From SKPH01 sp051748565 (GTDB lineage: Bacteria; Bacillota; Dethiobacteria; DTU022), in assembly GCA_051748565.1 (NCBI GenBank), contig JBNJHN010000030.1, forward strand, positions 1-20,312: a DNA stretch of 20,312 bases, written 5' to 3'. Under the pieces are notes generated by a model. That model was not told the origin of the DNA, searched no databases, and was given only the letters and a program-made list of their open reading frames with translations. The position numbers and the translations under genes are program-made. Positions 13,302 through 20,312 of the stretch are shown in pieces (positions within the stretch are counted from its first letter, which is position 1; each line of letters begins with the position of its first letter).

Positions 13302-14714
13302 ATGAAGCTCGATTACAACCTGAAGCTTGAACAGACGCAAAAGCTAATTATAACCCCGGAGCTTAAACTGGCGATCACCCTGCTGCAGTATTCATCTCTG
13401 GAGCTGCAGGATCATATCCAGGAAGAACTGCTTAATAATCCGGCCCTGGAATTGCTCGAAACTAAAGAGAAGCCGGAAGAAAGCGATCCTGAAACAGAAA
13501 CAGCCTCAGATTCATCAGAAGAAAATGAGTTTCCCTGGGAAGAGTACTTTCGGGATATGGATTTGGAAACGTCAGTATATCCAACCGGTAAAACCTGGGA
13601 TCGATCCGAATATCAGCCTACAATAGAGAACTGTGCAGGCGTTTCCGGAACTATGCTTGAGGATCTGCTTGGCCAATTGCGGATGCTGCCACTGACCAGG
13701 CGTCAATATAGTATAGCTGCCTATCTCGCCGGAAATCTGGATCACAACGGTTATTTACAGGGTGAGCTGGAAGAATTTACTGCTTCTCTTGGTGCCACAA
13801 TACGTGAGCTCGAAGATGGATTGCATATTGTTCAGAAGCTTGAACCGGCCGGTATCGGCTGTCGTAATCTGCAGGAATGCCTGATACTGCAGCTCCGCAA
13901 ATTAGAGCAGCCGCCGGAACTGGCGTTTGAAGTCGTCAATCATTACCTGCCGGCAGCTGCAGACTGCAGGTTTCGTTATATCGCCTCACAGCTCCGGTGT
14001 GAAGATAAAGTGGTTGAAGAAGCAGTGGAATTTATCCGTACCTTAAATCCCAAACCGGGTTCAATCTTTGGTGAAGGTGAAGAGACCCGTTATATTGTTC
14101 CCGATGTGATTGTGGAGAATGTGGATGGCAATTATGTGATCATGGGTAATGAAAGCAATATTCCACAGCTTATGATTTCTCCTTTTTATCAGCAAATGCT
14201 TAAAAATGGAGCGGCTGATGAACAGCTGGCTTCATTTGTCAGAAGTAAGATCGAAAAAGCATTCTGGCTGATTCGCAGCATAGAGCAGAGACGTTTGACC
14301 CTTTTTAAAGTTTCCCAGCAGATTGTAGATATCCAAAAGCCTTTTCTCGATTATGGGATTAAAAAGCTGAAGCCACTCACCTTAAAAGATGTTGCCCTAA
14401 ATATTGGTGTGCACGAGTCTACAGTCAGCCGGGCTACTGCCAACAAATATATCCAAACCCCCCGTGGACTTTTCCCCTTAAAGTTTTTCTTCTCCAGTGG
14501 CCTTAGCGGCGCCGGGGGGACAGACTATTCCTCGCATAGCATTAAAACATTTGTCCGTGAACTGATTGAAGCAGAAGATAAAACTAAACCACTTAGTGAT
14601 CAGCGTCTGGCTGAACTGCTGCAGGAGCGGGGTATCAATATATCAAGGCGAACGGTCGCCAAGTATAGAGAAGAGATTTCTATCCCTGCTTCATATAAGC
14701 GTCGAAATTTTTGA
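13302..14714 (+). CDS. rpoN: RNA polymerase sigma-54 factor
   Basis: This 470-residue protein is a full-length sigma-54 (SigL in Bacillus), which directs core polymerase to -24/-12 promoters that need an AAA+ activator. Region I at about 1-50 is Gln/Leu-rich (LKLEQTQKLIITPELKLAI) and contacts activators. A strongly acidic linker (region II) spans about 52-80. The core-binding domain follows at about 105-300, including RMLPLTRRQ and LEPAGIGCRNLQEC. The helix-turn-helix lies near 365-385 (TLKDVALNIGVHESTVSRAT), followed by GLFPLKFFFSSG. The RpoN box is SRRTVAKYREE at 448-458; the usual Ala before RRTVAKYRE is Ser. ATG with GGGGAG at 6-base spacing. It ends 20 bases before pgk, so sigma-54 and the glycolytic genes are likely on one transcript, in the place usually held by cggR-gapA. 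Confidence 0.97.
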   Translation: MKLDYNLKLEQTQKLIITPELKLAITLLQYSSLELQDHIQEELLNNPALELLETKEKPEESDPETETASDSSEENEFPWEEYFRDMDLETSVYPTGKTWDRSEYQPTIENCAGVSGTMLEDLLGQLRMLPLTRRQYSIAAYLAGNLDHNGYLQGELEEFTASLGATIRELEDGLHIVQKLEPAGIGCRNLQECLILQLRKLEQPPELAFEVVNHYLPAAADCRFRYIASQLRCEDKVVEEAVEFIRTLNPKPGSIFGEGEETRYIVPDVIVENVDGNYVIMGNESNIPQLMISPFYQQMLKNGAADEQLASFVRSKIEKAFWLIRSIEQRRLTLFKVSQQIVDIQKPFLDYGIKKLKPLTLKDVALNIGVHESTVSRATANKYIQTPRGLFPLKFFFSSGLSGAGGTDYSSHSIKTFVRELIEAEDKTKPLSDQRLAELLQERGINISRRTVAKYREEISIPASYKRRNF

Positions 14715-14724
14715 GATATCCGGT

Positions 14725-14730
14725 GGTGAG
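14725..14730 (+). promoter_or_regulatory. Ribosome binding site deciding the pgk start
   Basis: GGTGAG (within GGTGGTGAG, 14722-14730) precedes GTG 14735 by 4-8 bases. The open frame runs back to a TTG inside the rpoN stop region (14711), which has no ribosome binding site. Confidence 0.55.
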
Positions 14731-14734
14731 CTTA

Positions 14735-15919
14735 GTGTCTGAAAAAATGAGCATTAATGATGTTAATGTAAGCGGAAATAAAATATTGATGCGTGTTGAT
14801 TTTAACGTTCCGCTATCTGAAGGTGTAGTCCGCGATGACACCCGGATCAGGGCTGCCTTGCCGACAATAGAGGCGCTGCTTTCACGTGGTGCCCGCCTGG
14901 TTCTGGCTTCACACCTTGGCCGGCCAAAAGGAAAGCCTGACCCGGATTTAAAAATGGATCCCGTTGCCGAAAGGCTTTCTGAAGTATTGGGTAAAAATGT
15001 GCGAAAGCTTGACCTGGTTGCCGGACCAGATGTTGATAGTGCGGTTGGTGGCATGAAAGACGGTGATATTTTACTTTTGGAAAACCTGCGCTTTGAAAAA
15101 GGCGAAGAGAATAATGATCCCGACTTTGCAGGCCGCCTTGCTAAGCCTTTTGACCTCTTTGTAAATGACGCTTTTGGCACCGCTCATCGCGCCCATGCTT
15201 CTACAGTAGGTGTTGCTGCTTATATTCCGGCAGTGGCAGGATTGCTTATGAAAAAAGAGATTGAGGAACTCTCAAACTGCATCGACAACCCACGGCGGCC
15301 CTTAACTGCAATCCTCGGTGGTGCCAAGGTATCCGATAAAATTAATGTAATCAGGCGATTTTTAGACCTGGCCGATACCCTTTTGGTTGGCGGTGGTATG
15401 GCCAACACACTACTGGTGGCTGACGGGCATGATTTGGGGGCCTCATATTATGAGAAAGATCTGCTGGAGGAAGCTGCAGATCTTATTGCTGAAAGTAAAG
15501 AAAGGCGTTGTAATCTGGTTTTACCTGTCGACCTGGCTGTAACCAAAGAGTTGAAGCCCGGCAGCTATTCTGAAGTAATGACTCCGGAGCAAATAGAAGG
15601 CGATTGGAGAGCAGTTGATATCGGCCCTGAAACTGCAGCTATCTTTTGTGGTTTTCTGGAAGAATCTGCAATGATCGTTTGGAACGGCCCCCTGGGAGTT
15701 TTTGAAGTGCCGCCTTTTGATAACGGCACGGAACTGGTAGCCCAGGCGGTAACAGAAAGCACTGCATATTCAGTAATTGGCGGTGGAGATCTTGTCGCAG
15801 CGCTCGAAGCGCTGGATTTGACCCGCGGGATTAATTTTATTTCCACCGGTGGAGGTGCGACCCTGGAATTTTGGGAAGGTAAAGAACTGCCAGGCATATC
15901 GGCATTACAAGACAAATAA
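14735..15919 (+). CDS. pgk: Phosphoglycerate kinase
   Basis: Phosphoglycerate kinase transfers the acyl phosphate of 1,3-bisphosphoglycerate to ADP, a substrate-level ATP step of glycolysis. From GTG 14735 the protein is 394 residues, the standard bacterial length, and its first residues run into VNVSGNKILMRVDFNVPL as in other PGKs. Visible substrate-site elements are DFNVP (22-26), DDTRIRAALPT (34-44), SHLGRPKG (59-66), ENLRF (116-120) and NDAFGTAHRAHAS (144-156). Nucleotide-site elements are GGAKVSDK (195-202), VWNGPLGVFE (315-324) and STGGGATLEF (370-379). The longer frame from 14711 would add eight residues and overlap rpoN. It is the first glycolytic gene after rpoN; no gapA precedes it. 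tpiA follows after 35 bases. Confidence 0.97.
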   Translation: MSEKMSINDVNVSGNKILMRVDFNVPLSEGVVRDDTRIRAALPTIEALLSRGARLVLASHLGRPKGKPDPDLKMDPVAERLSEVLGKNVRKLDLVAGPDVDSAVGGMKDGDILLLENLRFEKGEENNDPDFAGRLAKPFDLFVNDAFGTAHRAHASTVGVAAYIPAVAGLLMKKEIEELSNCIDNPRRPLTAILGGAKVSDKINVIRRFLDLADTLLVGGGMANTLLVADGHDLGASYYEKDLLEEAADLIAESKERRCNLVLPVDLAVTKELKPGSYSEVMTPEQIEGDWRAVDIGPETAAIFCGFLEESAMIVWNGPLGVFEVPPFDNGTELVAQAVTESTAYSVIGGGDLVAALEALDLTRGINFISTGGGATLEFWEGKELPGISALQDK

Positions 15920-15954
15920 TCCGAACCGGGCAGGGGCCGGAATGGAGGTTAATT

Positions 15955-16716
15955 ATGGGATTAATTATTGCAGCAAACTGGAAAATGCATAAAACCGCGG
16001 CTGAAACTGTTAATTTCTGCCGGCAGATTGTTAAGGATGAAAAACAGTTTGAAGGGGTGGAAGTTCTGATCTGCCCACCTTATACTGCTCTTTCGGCAGC
16101 ATCCGCCGCCCTTAAGGGCAGCTCTGTCAAATTGGGAGCGCAAAACATGCACTGGGAGCAGCAGGGCGCCCATACCGGGGAAATCTCAGCTGCCATGCTG
16201 CTGGAATTTGGAGTTGAATACGTAATTATCGGTCATTCTGAAAGACGACACCTTATGAACGAAGACGATGGCCAGGTCCGGCGAAAAGTCAGAACAGCCC
16301 TGGATCACGGTTTAAGACCGATCCTCTGTATCGGGGAAACGGAATTACAGCGGGAGCAGGACATGACAGAAAAAGTTATTGAAAAACAGTTGGCCGGCGC
16401 ACTTGAAGGACTGGATCGGGATAAAACTAAAGACCTGGTAGTGGCTTATGAACCGGTTTGGGCTATTGGAACCGGTAAAGCTGCATCGGAGATTGATGCT
16501 GAAAATGCAGCTTCCCTGATTAGACATTTCTTCCTTCAGAATCTTGGAAAAGAGGCTGCAGCCACTCTGCGGGTTCAATATGGCGGCAGCGTTAAAGCAG
16601 AAAATATTCATTCCTTTGTGGCCCTGCCGTCGATTCAGGGTGCCCTGGTTGGTGGTGCTAGTCTTGAAGCTGATTCTTTCAGGACCCTGGTTATTGCTTC
16701 CCGAAAGGCGGTATAA
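15955..16716 (+). CDS. tpiA: Triosephosphate isomerase
   Basis: Triosephosphate isomerase interconverts dihydroxyacetone phosphate and glyceraldehyde 3-phosphate. The 253-residue TIM barrel has all the catalytic residues: Asn8 and Lys10 in AANWKMHK, His94 in IIGHSERR and Glu166 in AYEPVWAIGTG, which starts the flexible loop 6. Phosphate-binding loops are GGS at 210-212 and GALVGGASL near 229-237. Length is normal. ATG with GGAGGT 5 bases upstream, the strongest ribosome binding site in this cluster. gpmI begins 2 bases after its stop codon, implying translational coupling. Confidence 0.98.
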   Translation: MGLIIAANWKMHKTAAETVNFCRQIVKDEKQFEGVEVLICPPYTALSAASAALKGSSVKLGAQNMHWEQQGAHTGEISAAMLLEFGVEYVIIGHSERRHLMNEDDGQVRRKVRTALDHGLRPILCIGETELQREQDMTEKVIEKQLAGALEGLDRDKTKDLVVAYEPVWAIGTGKAASEIDAENAASLIRHFFLQNLGKEAAATLRVQYGGSVKAENIHSFVALPSIQGALVGGASLEADSFRTLVIASRKAV

Positions 16717-16718
16717 TC

Positions 16719-18254
16719 TTGAAAAAGGTTTTACTCGTTATACTCGACGGCTGGGGCTACAGCGAAGAGGTCGAAGGCAATGCTATTGTGCAGGCTGATA
16801 CACCAAATATGGATCGTTTTTTTGAAAGATATCCCTGGGCACTGCTTGATGCTTCCGGTAAAGCCGTAGGATTGCCTCCGGGACAGATGGGCAATTCAGA
16901 AGTAGGCCATCTTAATCTTGGTGCCGGCAGGATTGTTTACCAGGAATTAACAAGAATCGGGCAGTGCATCGAAAACGGAGAGTTTTTTGAAAACCCGGTC
17001 CTCACAAAGGCCATGGAAAAGCTTCGCCAAAACGACAGCAGCTTACATCTAATTGGTCTGGTTTCGGATGGTGGGGTACACAGCCATTTTGATCACCTTT
17101 TGGCCCTTCTCGAAATGGCCCGGCGTAAGAAAGTGGAAAGGGTATTTGTTCATGCCATTCTTGATGGGCGTGACACCATCCCCTACGGAGCAAAACCTTT
17201 CCTGGAGAAACTCGTCCAGTTCGGCAGGGAAAACCGGAATGGTTTAACGGCCACAGTTACCGGTCGTTACTACGCCATGGACCGCGATCAGCGTTGGGAT
17301 AGAACAGAGCGGGCGTACCGGGCATACTGCTATGGCGAGGGATTGAAAGCAACTGATCCGTTAATTGCATTGGATGACGCTTACAATCGTGGTGAAGCTG
17401 ATGAGTTTGTCCAGCCGACAGTAATTGTTGATCGAGACGGTGAACCTCTGGCCCTTGTTCGATCTGAGGACAGCATGATTTTTTTTAACTTCAGACCGGA
17501 TAGAGTCCGCCAGATAACCCGTTCATTTGCCGACCGGGACTTTTCACATTTCGATCGAGGTGTCGATGCACCATACCCCTATATGGCAACTATGACTGAG
17601 TATGATCGTGATCTTCCCCTGCCGGCAGCTTTTACCCTTGATGATTTAGAGGAAACCCTGGGTGAAATCTATTCCCGGGAGAACCTGACCCAGATGAGGA
17701 TTGCTGAAACAGAAAAATACGCTCATGTTACCTATTTTTTCAGCGGAGGACGGGAAGATAAATTCCCCGGAGAAGAAAGAATCATGGTTCCTTCACCGCA
17801 GGTGGCGACTTATGACCTTCAGCCGGAAATGAGCGCTCCGGAGGTTACAGACCGAATCATTGAAACAGTAAAAAATGACCGGCATTCTTTGATTATTGCC
17901 AATTATGCCAACGCTGATATGGTTGGGCATTCAGGGGTGATAGATGCTGCCATTAAAGCGGTGCAGGCGGTTGACAGGGGTGTTGGGACTGTTGTCGATG
18001 AAGCCTTGCAGCACGGTTGGTATGTCCTGATAACGGCCGATCACGGTAATGCTGAAGAAATGAAGGACTGCGGGGGAGATACCCTAACTGCCCACAGTGA
18101 CAATAAGGTTCCTATCCTGCTGCTGGGTGCCGCAAATAAGTACGATTTGCGTGAAAAAGGTATCCTTGCCGATGTTGCGCCGACTATACTCGAACTGGCC
18201 GGCATTAGTATCCCGCCTGAAATGACTGGAAAAAGTATGCTTGTTAAGAAGTGA
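16719..18254 (+). CDS. gpmI: 2,3-bisphosphoglycerate-independent phosphoglycerate mutase
   Basis: This Mn2+-dependent mutase converts 3-phosphoglycerate to 2-phosphoglycerate through a phosphoserine intermediate. The 511-residue protein has the iPGM layout: an alkaline-phosphatase-like domain starting ILDGWGYSE with metal ligand Asp10, the catalytic Ser60 in MGNSEVGH, an inserted phosphotransferase domain from about 78 to 305 with VSDGGVHSHFDHL and ILDGRDT, and a return to the phosphatase domain with NYANADMVGHSG, TADHGNAEEM and TAHSDNKVP. All metal-ligand motifs are intact. The TTG start is supported by the family N terminus (KKVLLVILDGWG) and a weak AAAGGCGG upstream inside the end of tpiA. 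eno follows after 28 bases. Confidence 0.97.
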   Translation: MKKVLLVILDGWGYSEEVEGNAIVQADTPNMDRFFERYPWALLDASGKAVGLPPGQMGNSEVGHLNLGAGRIVYQELTRIGQCIENGEFFENPVLTKAMEKLRQNDSSLHLIGLVSDGGVHSHFDHLLALLEMARRKKVERVFVHAILDGRDTIPYGAKPFLEKLVQFGRENRNGLTATVTGRYYAMDRDQRWDRTERAYRAYCYGEGLKATDPLIALDDAYNRGEADEFVQPTVIVDRDGEPLALVRSEDSMIFFNFRPDRVRQITRSFADRDFSHFDRGVDAPYPYMATMTEYDRDLPLPAAFTLDDLEETLGEIYSRENLTQMRIAETEKYAHVTYFFSGGREDKFPGEERIMVPSPQVATYDLQPEMSAPEVTDRIIETVKNDRHSLIIANYANADMVGHSGVIDAAIKAVQAVDRGVGTVVDEALQHGWYVLITADHGNAEEMKDCGGDTLTAHSDNKVPILLLGAANKYDLREKGILADVAPTILELAGISIPPEMTGKSMLVKK

Positions 18255-18269
18255 AAAGCTATAAGCATG

Positions 18270-18274
18270 AGGAG
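18270..18274 (+). promoter_or_regulatory. Ribosome binding site deciding the eno start
   Basis: AGGAG is 8 bases before ATG 18283, whereas the in-frame GTG at 18274 overlaps the AGGAG itself and cannot use it. Confidence 0.65.
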
Positions 18275-18282
18275 TGAGTAGA

Positions 18283-19560
18283 ATGGAAGAAAGAATTCAA
18301 ACTATAAGGGCCAGGGAAATACTTGACTCCCGGGGCAACCCGACCCTGGAAGTAGATATATTGCTGCAGGGGGGTTGGACAGGCCGGGCGGCAGTCCCAT
18401 CAGGAGCTTCGACAGGAGCATTTGAAGCTATAGAACTGCGTGATGATGATGAAAGGCGCTACCTGGGGAAAGGTGTTTTGACAGCGGTACGCCACGTGAA
18501 TGAAATACTGGCTCCCGAGCTTTGCGATCAGAATATTTTGGAACAAAAAGGGCTGGATTTGTTAATGATTGAACTGGACGGCACCTCCAATAAATCACAC
18601 CTTGGAGCTAACGCCATGCTCGGTATTTCTCTGGCGGCAGCTAGGGCGGCAGCCGCAATGCTCGATCTGCCTCTATACCGTTATATTGGCGGGCTTGACG
18701 CCTGCGTCCTGCCGGTTCCTTTTATGAATATTCTAAATGGAGGAGAGCATGCCGATAATAATATGGATATCCAGGAATTTATGATTGTTCCTCTCGGGGC
18801 GGAGACTTTTTCCCAGGCTCTGCGGATGGGAACAGAGGTATTTCATCATCTCAGAGCAATCTTGCAGGCCCGAGGCCTGAATACTAATGTTGGTGATGAG
18901 GGGGGGTTTGCACCCAATCTTGATTCAAGTGAAGCGGCACTGGAGCTGATAATAGAAGCAATCACCAGCGCAGGTTACGAGCCCGGGGCAGAAATATACC
19001 TGGCGCTAGATTCTGCAGCGAGTGAATTTTACCGCGACAATACTTATCAGCTGGAGGGAAAATCCTTATCTGCCCGGGAATTGACCGATTACTACCGGGA
19101 ACTGGCCGGGCGTTTTCCACTGGTCAGTATTGAAGACGGCCTCGATGAAGAAGACTGGAACGGTTGGAAATCTCTGACTGAGTTGATGGGCAAGGAAACC
19201 TTGATTGTGGGGGACGACCTTTTTGTAACAAACCAGGAACGGCTTAGCAGGGGAGTTGAGTCTTCAACAGCCAATTCTATCCTTATAAAACTAAACCAGA
19301 TCGGTACATTAAGCGAAACTTTGGAAACGATGTCCCTGGCTCGCCGCTCGGGATATAGCTGTATAGTTTCGCATCGCTCCGGAGAAACCGCCGACAGTTT
19401 TATTTCTGATCTGGCTGTAGGGACCAATGCGGGGATGATCAAAACAGGAGCCCCATCACGGATTGACCGCGTAGAAAAATACAACCAGCTATTAAGGATC
19501 GAAGAAGAACTGGGACGCTCGGCACGTTATGCAGGACAATCGATCCTGAAAGTAAAATAA
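18283..19560 (+). CDS. eno: Enolase (phosphopyruvate hydratase)
   Basis: Enolase dehydrates 2-phosphoglycerate to phosphoenolpyruvate. The protein is 425 residues from ATG 18283, close to the usual 430. Visible family motifs, in order, are REILDSRGNPT at the N terminus, the substrate loop SGASTGAFEA, LDGTSNKSHLGANA, GGEHADNNMDIQEFMIVP, the magnesium ligands in ALDSAASEFY, SIEDGLDEEDW and VGDDLFVTN, the catalytic Lys in SILIKLNQIGTLSE, and SHRSGETADSFISDLAV followed by a second Lys region (MIKTGAPSR). All are intact. It is the last gene of the rpoN-glycolysis cluster; no terminator is seen after it, so readthrough into secG is possible. Confidence 0.98.
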   Translation: MEERIQTIRAREILDSRGNPTLEVDILLQGGWTGRAAVPSGASTGAFEAIELRDDDERRYLGKGVLTAVRHVNEILAPELCDQNILEQKGLDLLMIELDGTSNKSHLGANAMLGISLAAARAAAAMLDLPLYRYIGGLDACVLPVPFMNILNGGEHADNNMDIQEFMIVPLGAETFSQALRMGTEVFHHLRAILQARGLNTNVGDEGGFAPNLDSSEAALELIIEAITSAGYEPGAEIYLALDSAASEFYRDNTYQLEGKSLSARELTDYYRELAGRFPLVSIEDGLDEEDWNGWKSLTELMGKETLIVGDDLFVTNQERLSRGVESSTANSILIKLNQIGTLSETLETMSLARRSGYSCIVSHRSGETADSFISDLAVGTNAGMIKTGAPSRIDRVEKYNQLLRIEEELGRSARYAGQSILKVK

Positions 19561-19561
19561 T

Positions 19562-19590
19562 TTGTAAAATCACCGGATATATGTTAAAAT
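19562..19590 (+). promoter_or_regulatory. Promoter for secG
   Basis: A -35-like TTGTAA (19562-19567) is separated by exactly 17 bases from TAAAAT (19585-19590), which also carries a TG extension (19582-19583). This is the best sigma-70/sigma-A-type promoter in the window, starting just after the eno stop codon. Transcription would begin near 19597, about 40 bases before secG. Confidence 0.65.
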
Positions 19591-19636
19591 ATCGTTTGCT
19601 TGGCCTGTATTGATGAGTAACTGGAGGTAATTCTAA

Positions 19637-19861
19637 ATGATTAATACTGTTCTAACTATAATTTACTTGTTTGTATGTCTAATACTTATAGCTATTGTTC
19701 TTTTACAATCAGGCCGGAGCGCCGGGCTGGGTGCTATCGCCGGTGGAGCACAATCCCTGGTAGGCAAAAAAAAGGGATTGGATGAAAAGCTGGGCAAGGT
19801 AACTACTTATGTTGCTGTAGCTTTTATGCTTTTTACTATTATCCTTGTAGTGATCAACTAA
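19637..19861 (+). CDS. secG: Protein translocase subunit SecG
   Basis: SecG is the small accessory subunit of the SecYEG protein-conducting channel. The 74-residue protein has the typical two membrane spans (about 3-23 and 56-73) joined by a conserved loop with LLQSGRSAGLGAIAGG and a basic GKKKGLDEKLGK segment. Length is normal for Firmicutes SecG. The ATG start is preceded by GGAGG about 8 bases upstream. It lies between eno and rnr, the usual Firmicutes arrangement. It has its own promoter and a strong terminator follows, so it can be expressed as a single gene. Confidence 0.95.
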   Translation: MINTVLTIIYLFVCLILIAIVLLQSGRSAGLGAIAGGAQSLVGKKKGLDEKLGKVTTYVAVAFMLFTIILVVIN

Positions 19862-19884
19862 ACTAATTTTAACATGATCTGACG

Positions 19885-19919
19885 GCAGGGGAACGAGTAG
19901 TACCCCCTGCTTTTTTTTT
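19885..19919 (+). terminator. Rho-independent terminator after secG
   Basis: GCAGGGG (19885-19891) pairs with CCCCTGC (19904-19910) around a 12-base loop, followed at once by nine T residues (19911-19919). It ends transcription from secG and from any eno readthrough. Confidence 0.93.
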
Positions 19920-20094
19920 GCCTGGAATGGATCTATAATCTAAATAAGTGCTTCCAGCAGTTTAAAAAAGTATCTTGACCCGGAGTCGGGCGGGGGCATT
20001 TTTGGAACGGTATTTAGAAGGTTAAGAAGACTAAACAGATACCTGATTTGGGCCTGAAAATGAACCGGGCAGAGCGAAGGAGGCGGAATTAAAT
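19920..20094 (+). other. Leader region before rnr
   Basis: No gene is seen. A TATAAT lies at 19934-19939 but has no -35 beyond the terminator T run; TTGACC at 19975-19980 has only a poor -10 (CATTTT, 16-base spacing). CTGGAA (19922-19927) and TTCCAG (19952-19957) form an inverted repeat around the TATAAT. GGTAT-TTAG near 20009-20017 can pair with CTAA and ATACC (20031-20044) across a 4-base bulge. A promoter for rnr must lie here or upstream, but I cannot fix it. AGGAGG (20078-20083) is the rnr ribosome binding site. Confidence 0.35.
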
Positions 20095-20312
20095 ATGAAA
20101 AAACGAAAAAATGTTGGCGTAAAGCTGCGCTCAAAGATTGAAAGTCTATTAAAAGAGCATAAACAGGAATCGCTTACCCTACCTCAGATTTTAGACGCCC
20201 TCGAAATGCAGAAACATGATAAAGCGATATTGCTGGATGAAATGAAAACAATGGAGAAAGAAGGTCTGGTGGTCAAAACCGGCGGCGGCCGGTACGGTCT
20301 GCCTGAAAGACT
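20095..20312 (+). CDS. rnr: Ribonuclease R, N-terminal part (cut by window edge)
   Basis: Only the first 72 codons are present and the frame is open to the window end. The translation begins MKKRKNVGVKLRSKIESLLK and continues into a winged-helix fold, with LPQILDALEM and a closing KEGLVVKTGGGRYGLPER strand pair. This matches the N-terminal RNase R helix-turn-helix domain that precedes the cold-shock and RNB domains. RNase R is a 3'-5' exoribonuclease that degrades structured RNA and acts with SmpB and tmRNA on stalled-ribosome messages. The position after secG is the standard Firmicutes one. A strong AGGAGG 11 bases before the ATG supports the start. The catalytic domains are outside the window, so identity rests on this domain and synteny. 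Confidence 0.85.
   Translation, partial: MKKRKNVGVKLRSKIESLLKEHKQESLTLPQILDALEMQKHDKAILLDEMKTMEKEGLVVKTGGGRYGLPER

Noticed and set aside
14950..15440. Possible loss of a conserved Lys in pgk (the GKS segment of many bacterial PGKs reads GAS here)
   Set aside because: The position is variable in the family (eukaryotic enzymes have GDS), and the core substrate and nucleotide motifs are intact.
16712..16717. TATAAT at the tpiA-gpmI junction as an internal promoter
   Set aside because: The nearest -35-like hexamers (TTGCTT, TTATTG) are at 12 and 15 bases, and there is no TG extension; the sequence overlaps the tpiA stop codon.
20060..20092. Ten-codon Arg-rich upstream frame (MNRAERRRRN) ending 2 bases before rnr
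   Set aside because: It has no ribosome binding site, and its Arg codons arise because the AGGAGG ribosome binding site of rnr is read in that frame.
1..20312. Mobile element, CRISPR array, tRNA/rRNA, phage or defence system
   Set aside because: No transposase, integrase, repeat-spacer pattern, tRNA cloverleaf or defence domain was found on either strand; all sequence is accounted for by conserved housekeeping genes and short gaps.

Overview
The window is a gene-dense, entirely plus-strand stretch of housekeeping chromosome with moderate G+C by eye. Its gene content and order (a CtpA/B-type protease followed by a MinJ-like membrane protein and uvrBA; rapZ-whiA; pgk-tpiA-gpmI-eno-secG-rnr) point to Bacillota (Firmicutes), most likely a clostridial lineage in the broad sense. 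A sigma-54 gene fused to the glycolytic cluster and Shine-Dalgarno-led TTG/GTG starts fit this. I cannot name a genus. Nothing suggests phage, plasmid, insertion sequence, CRISPR or recent transfer, and no gap between genes exceeds about 235 bases.

Layout. 1-203: terminator of an off-window upstream gene and the leader of the first gene. 204-3649: an envelope block with a secreted/anchored S41 protease carrying a peptidoglycan-binding domain, a polytopic PDZ protein resembling MinJ in architecture and position, and a small GDT1/TMEM165-family cation exporter. 3704-10441: the complete nucleotide excision repair set uvrB-uvrA-uvrC, with a likely promoter just before uvrB. 10491-13141: a Cof-type HAD phosphatase, rapZ and whiA, tightly packed behind an extended -10 promoter; the usual yvcK between rapZ and whiA, and crh/HPr after whiA, are absent. 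13142-13301: a 160-base leader. 13302-19560: rpoN (sigma-54) directly followed by pgk, tpiA, gpmI and eno, the lower half of glycolysis except glyceraldehyde-3-phosphate dehydrogenase. 19562-19919: secG with its own promoter and a strong terminator. 20095 to the end: the start of rnr (RNase R), cut by the window edge.

Functionally, UvrA and UvrB find lesions, UvrC incises; Pgk, TpiA, GpmI and Eno interconvert triose phosphates and carry 1,3-bisphosphoglycerate to phosphoenolpyruvate; SecG belongs to the SecYEG translocon; RNase R normally works with SmpB/tmRNA in RNA quality control, genes that would be expected just past the right edge.

I found no previously undescribed system. The points most worth a second look are the departures from usual Firmicutes gene order (no yvcK between rapZ and whiA; rpoN where cggR-gapA normally precede pgk), the MinJ-like protein, several start sites where the Shine-Dalgarno sequence argues for a start inside the longest open frame, and a shared extended -10 promoter style.
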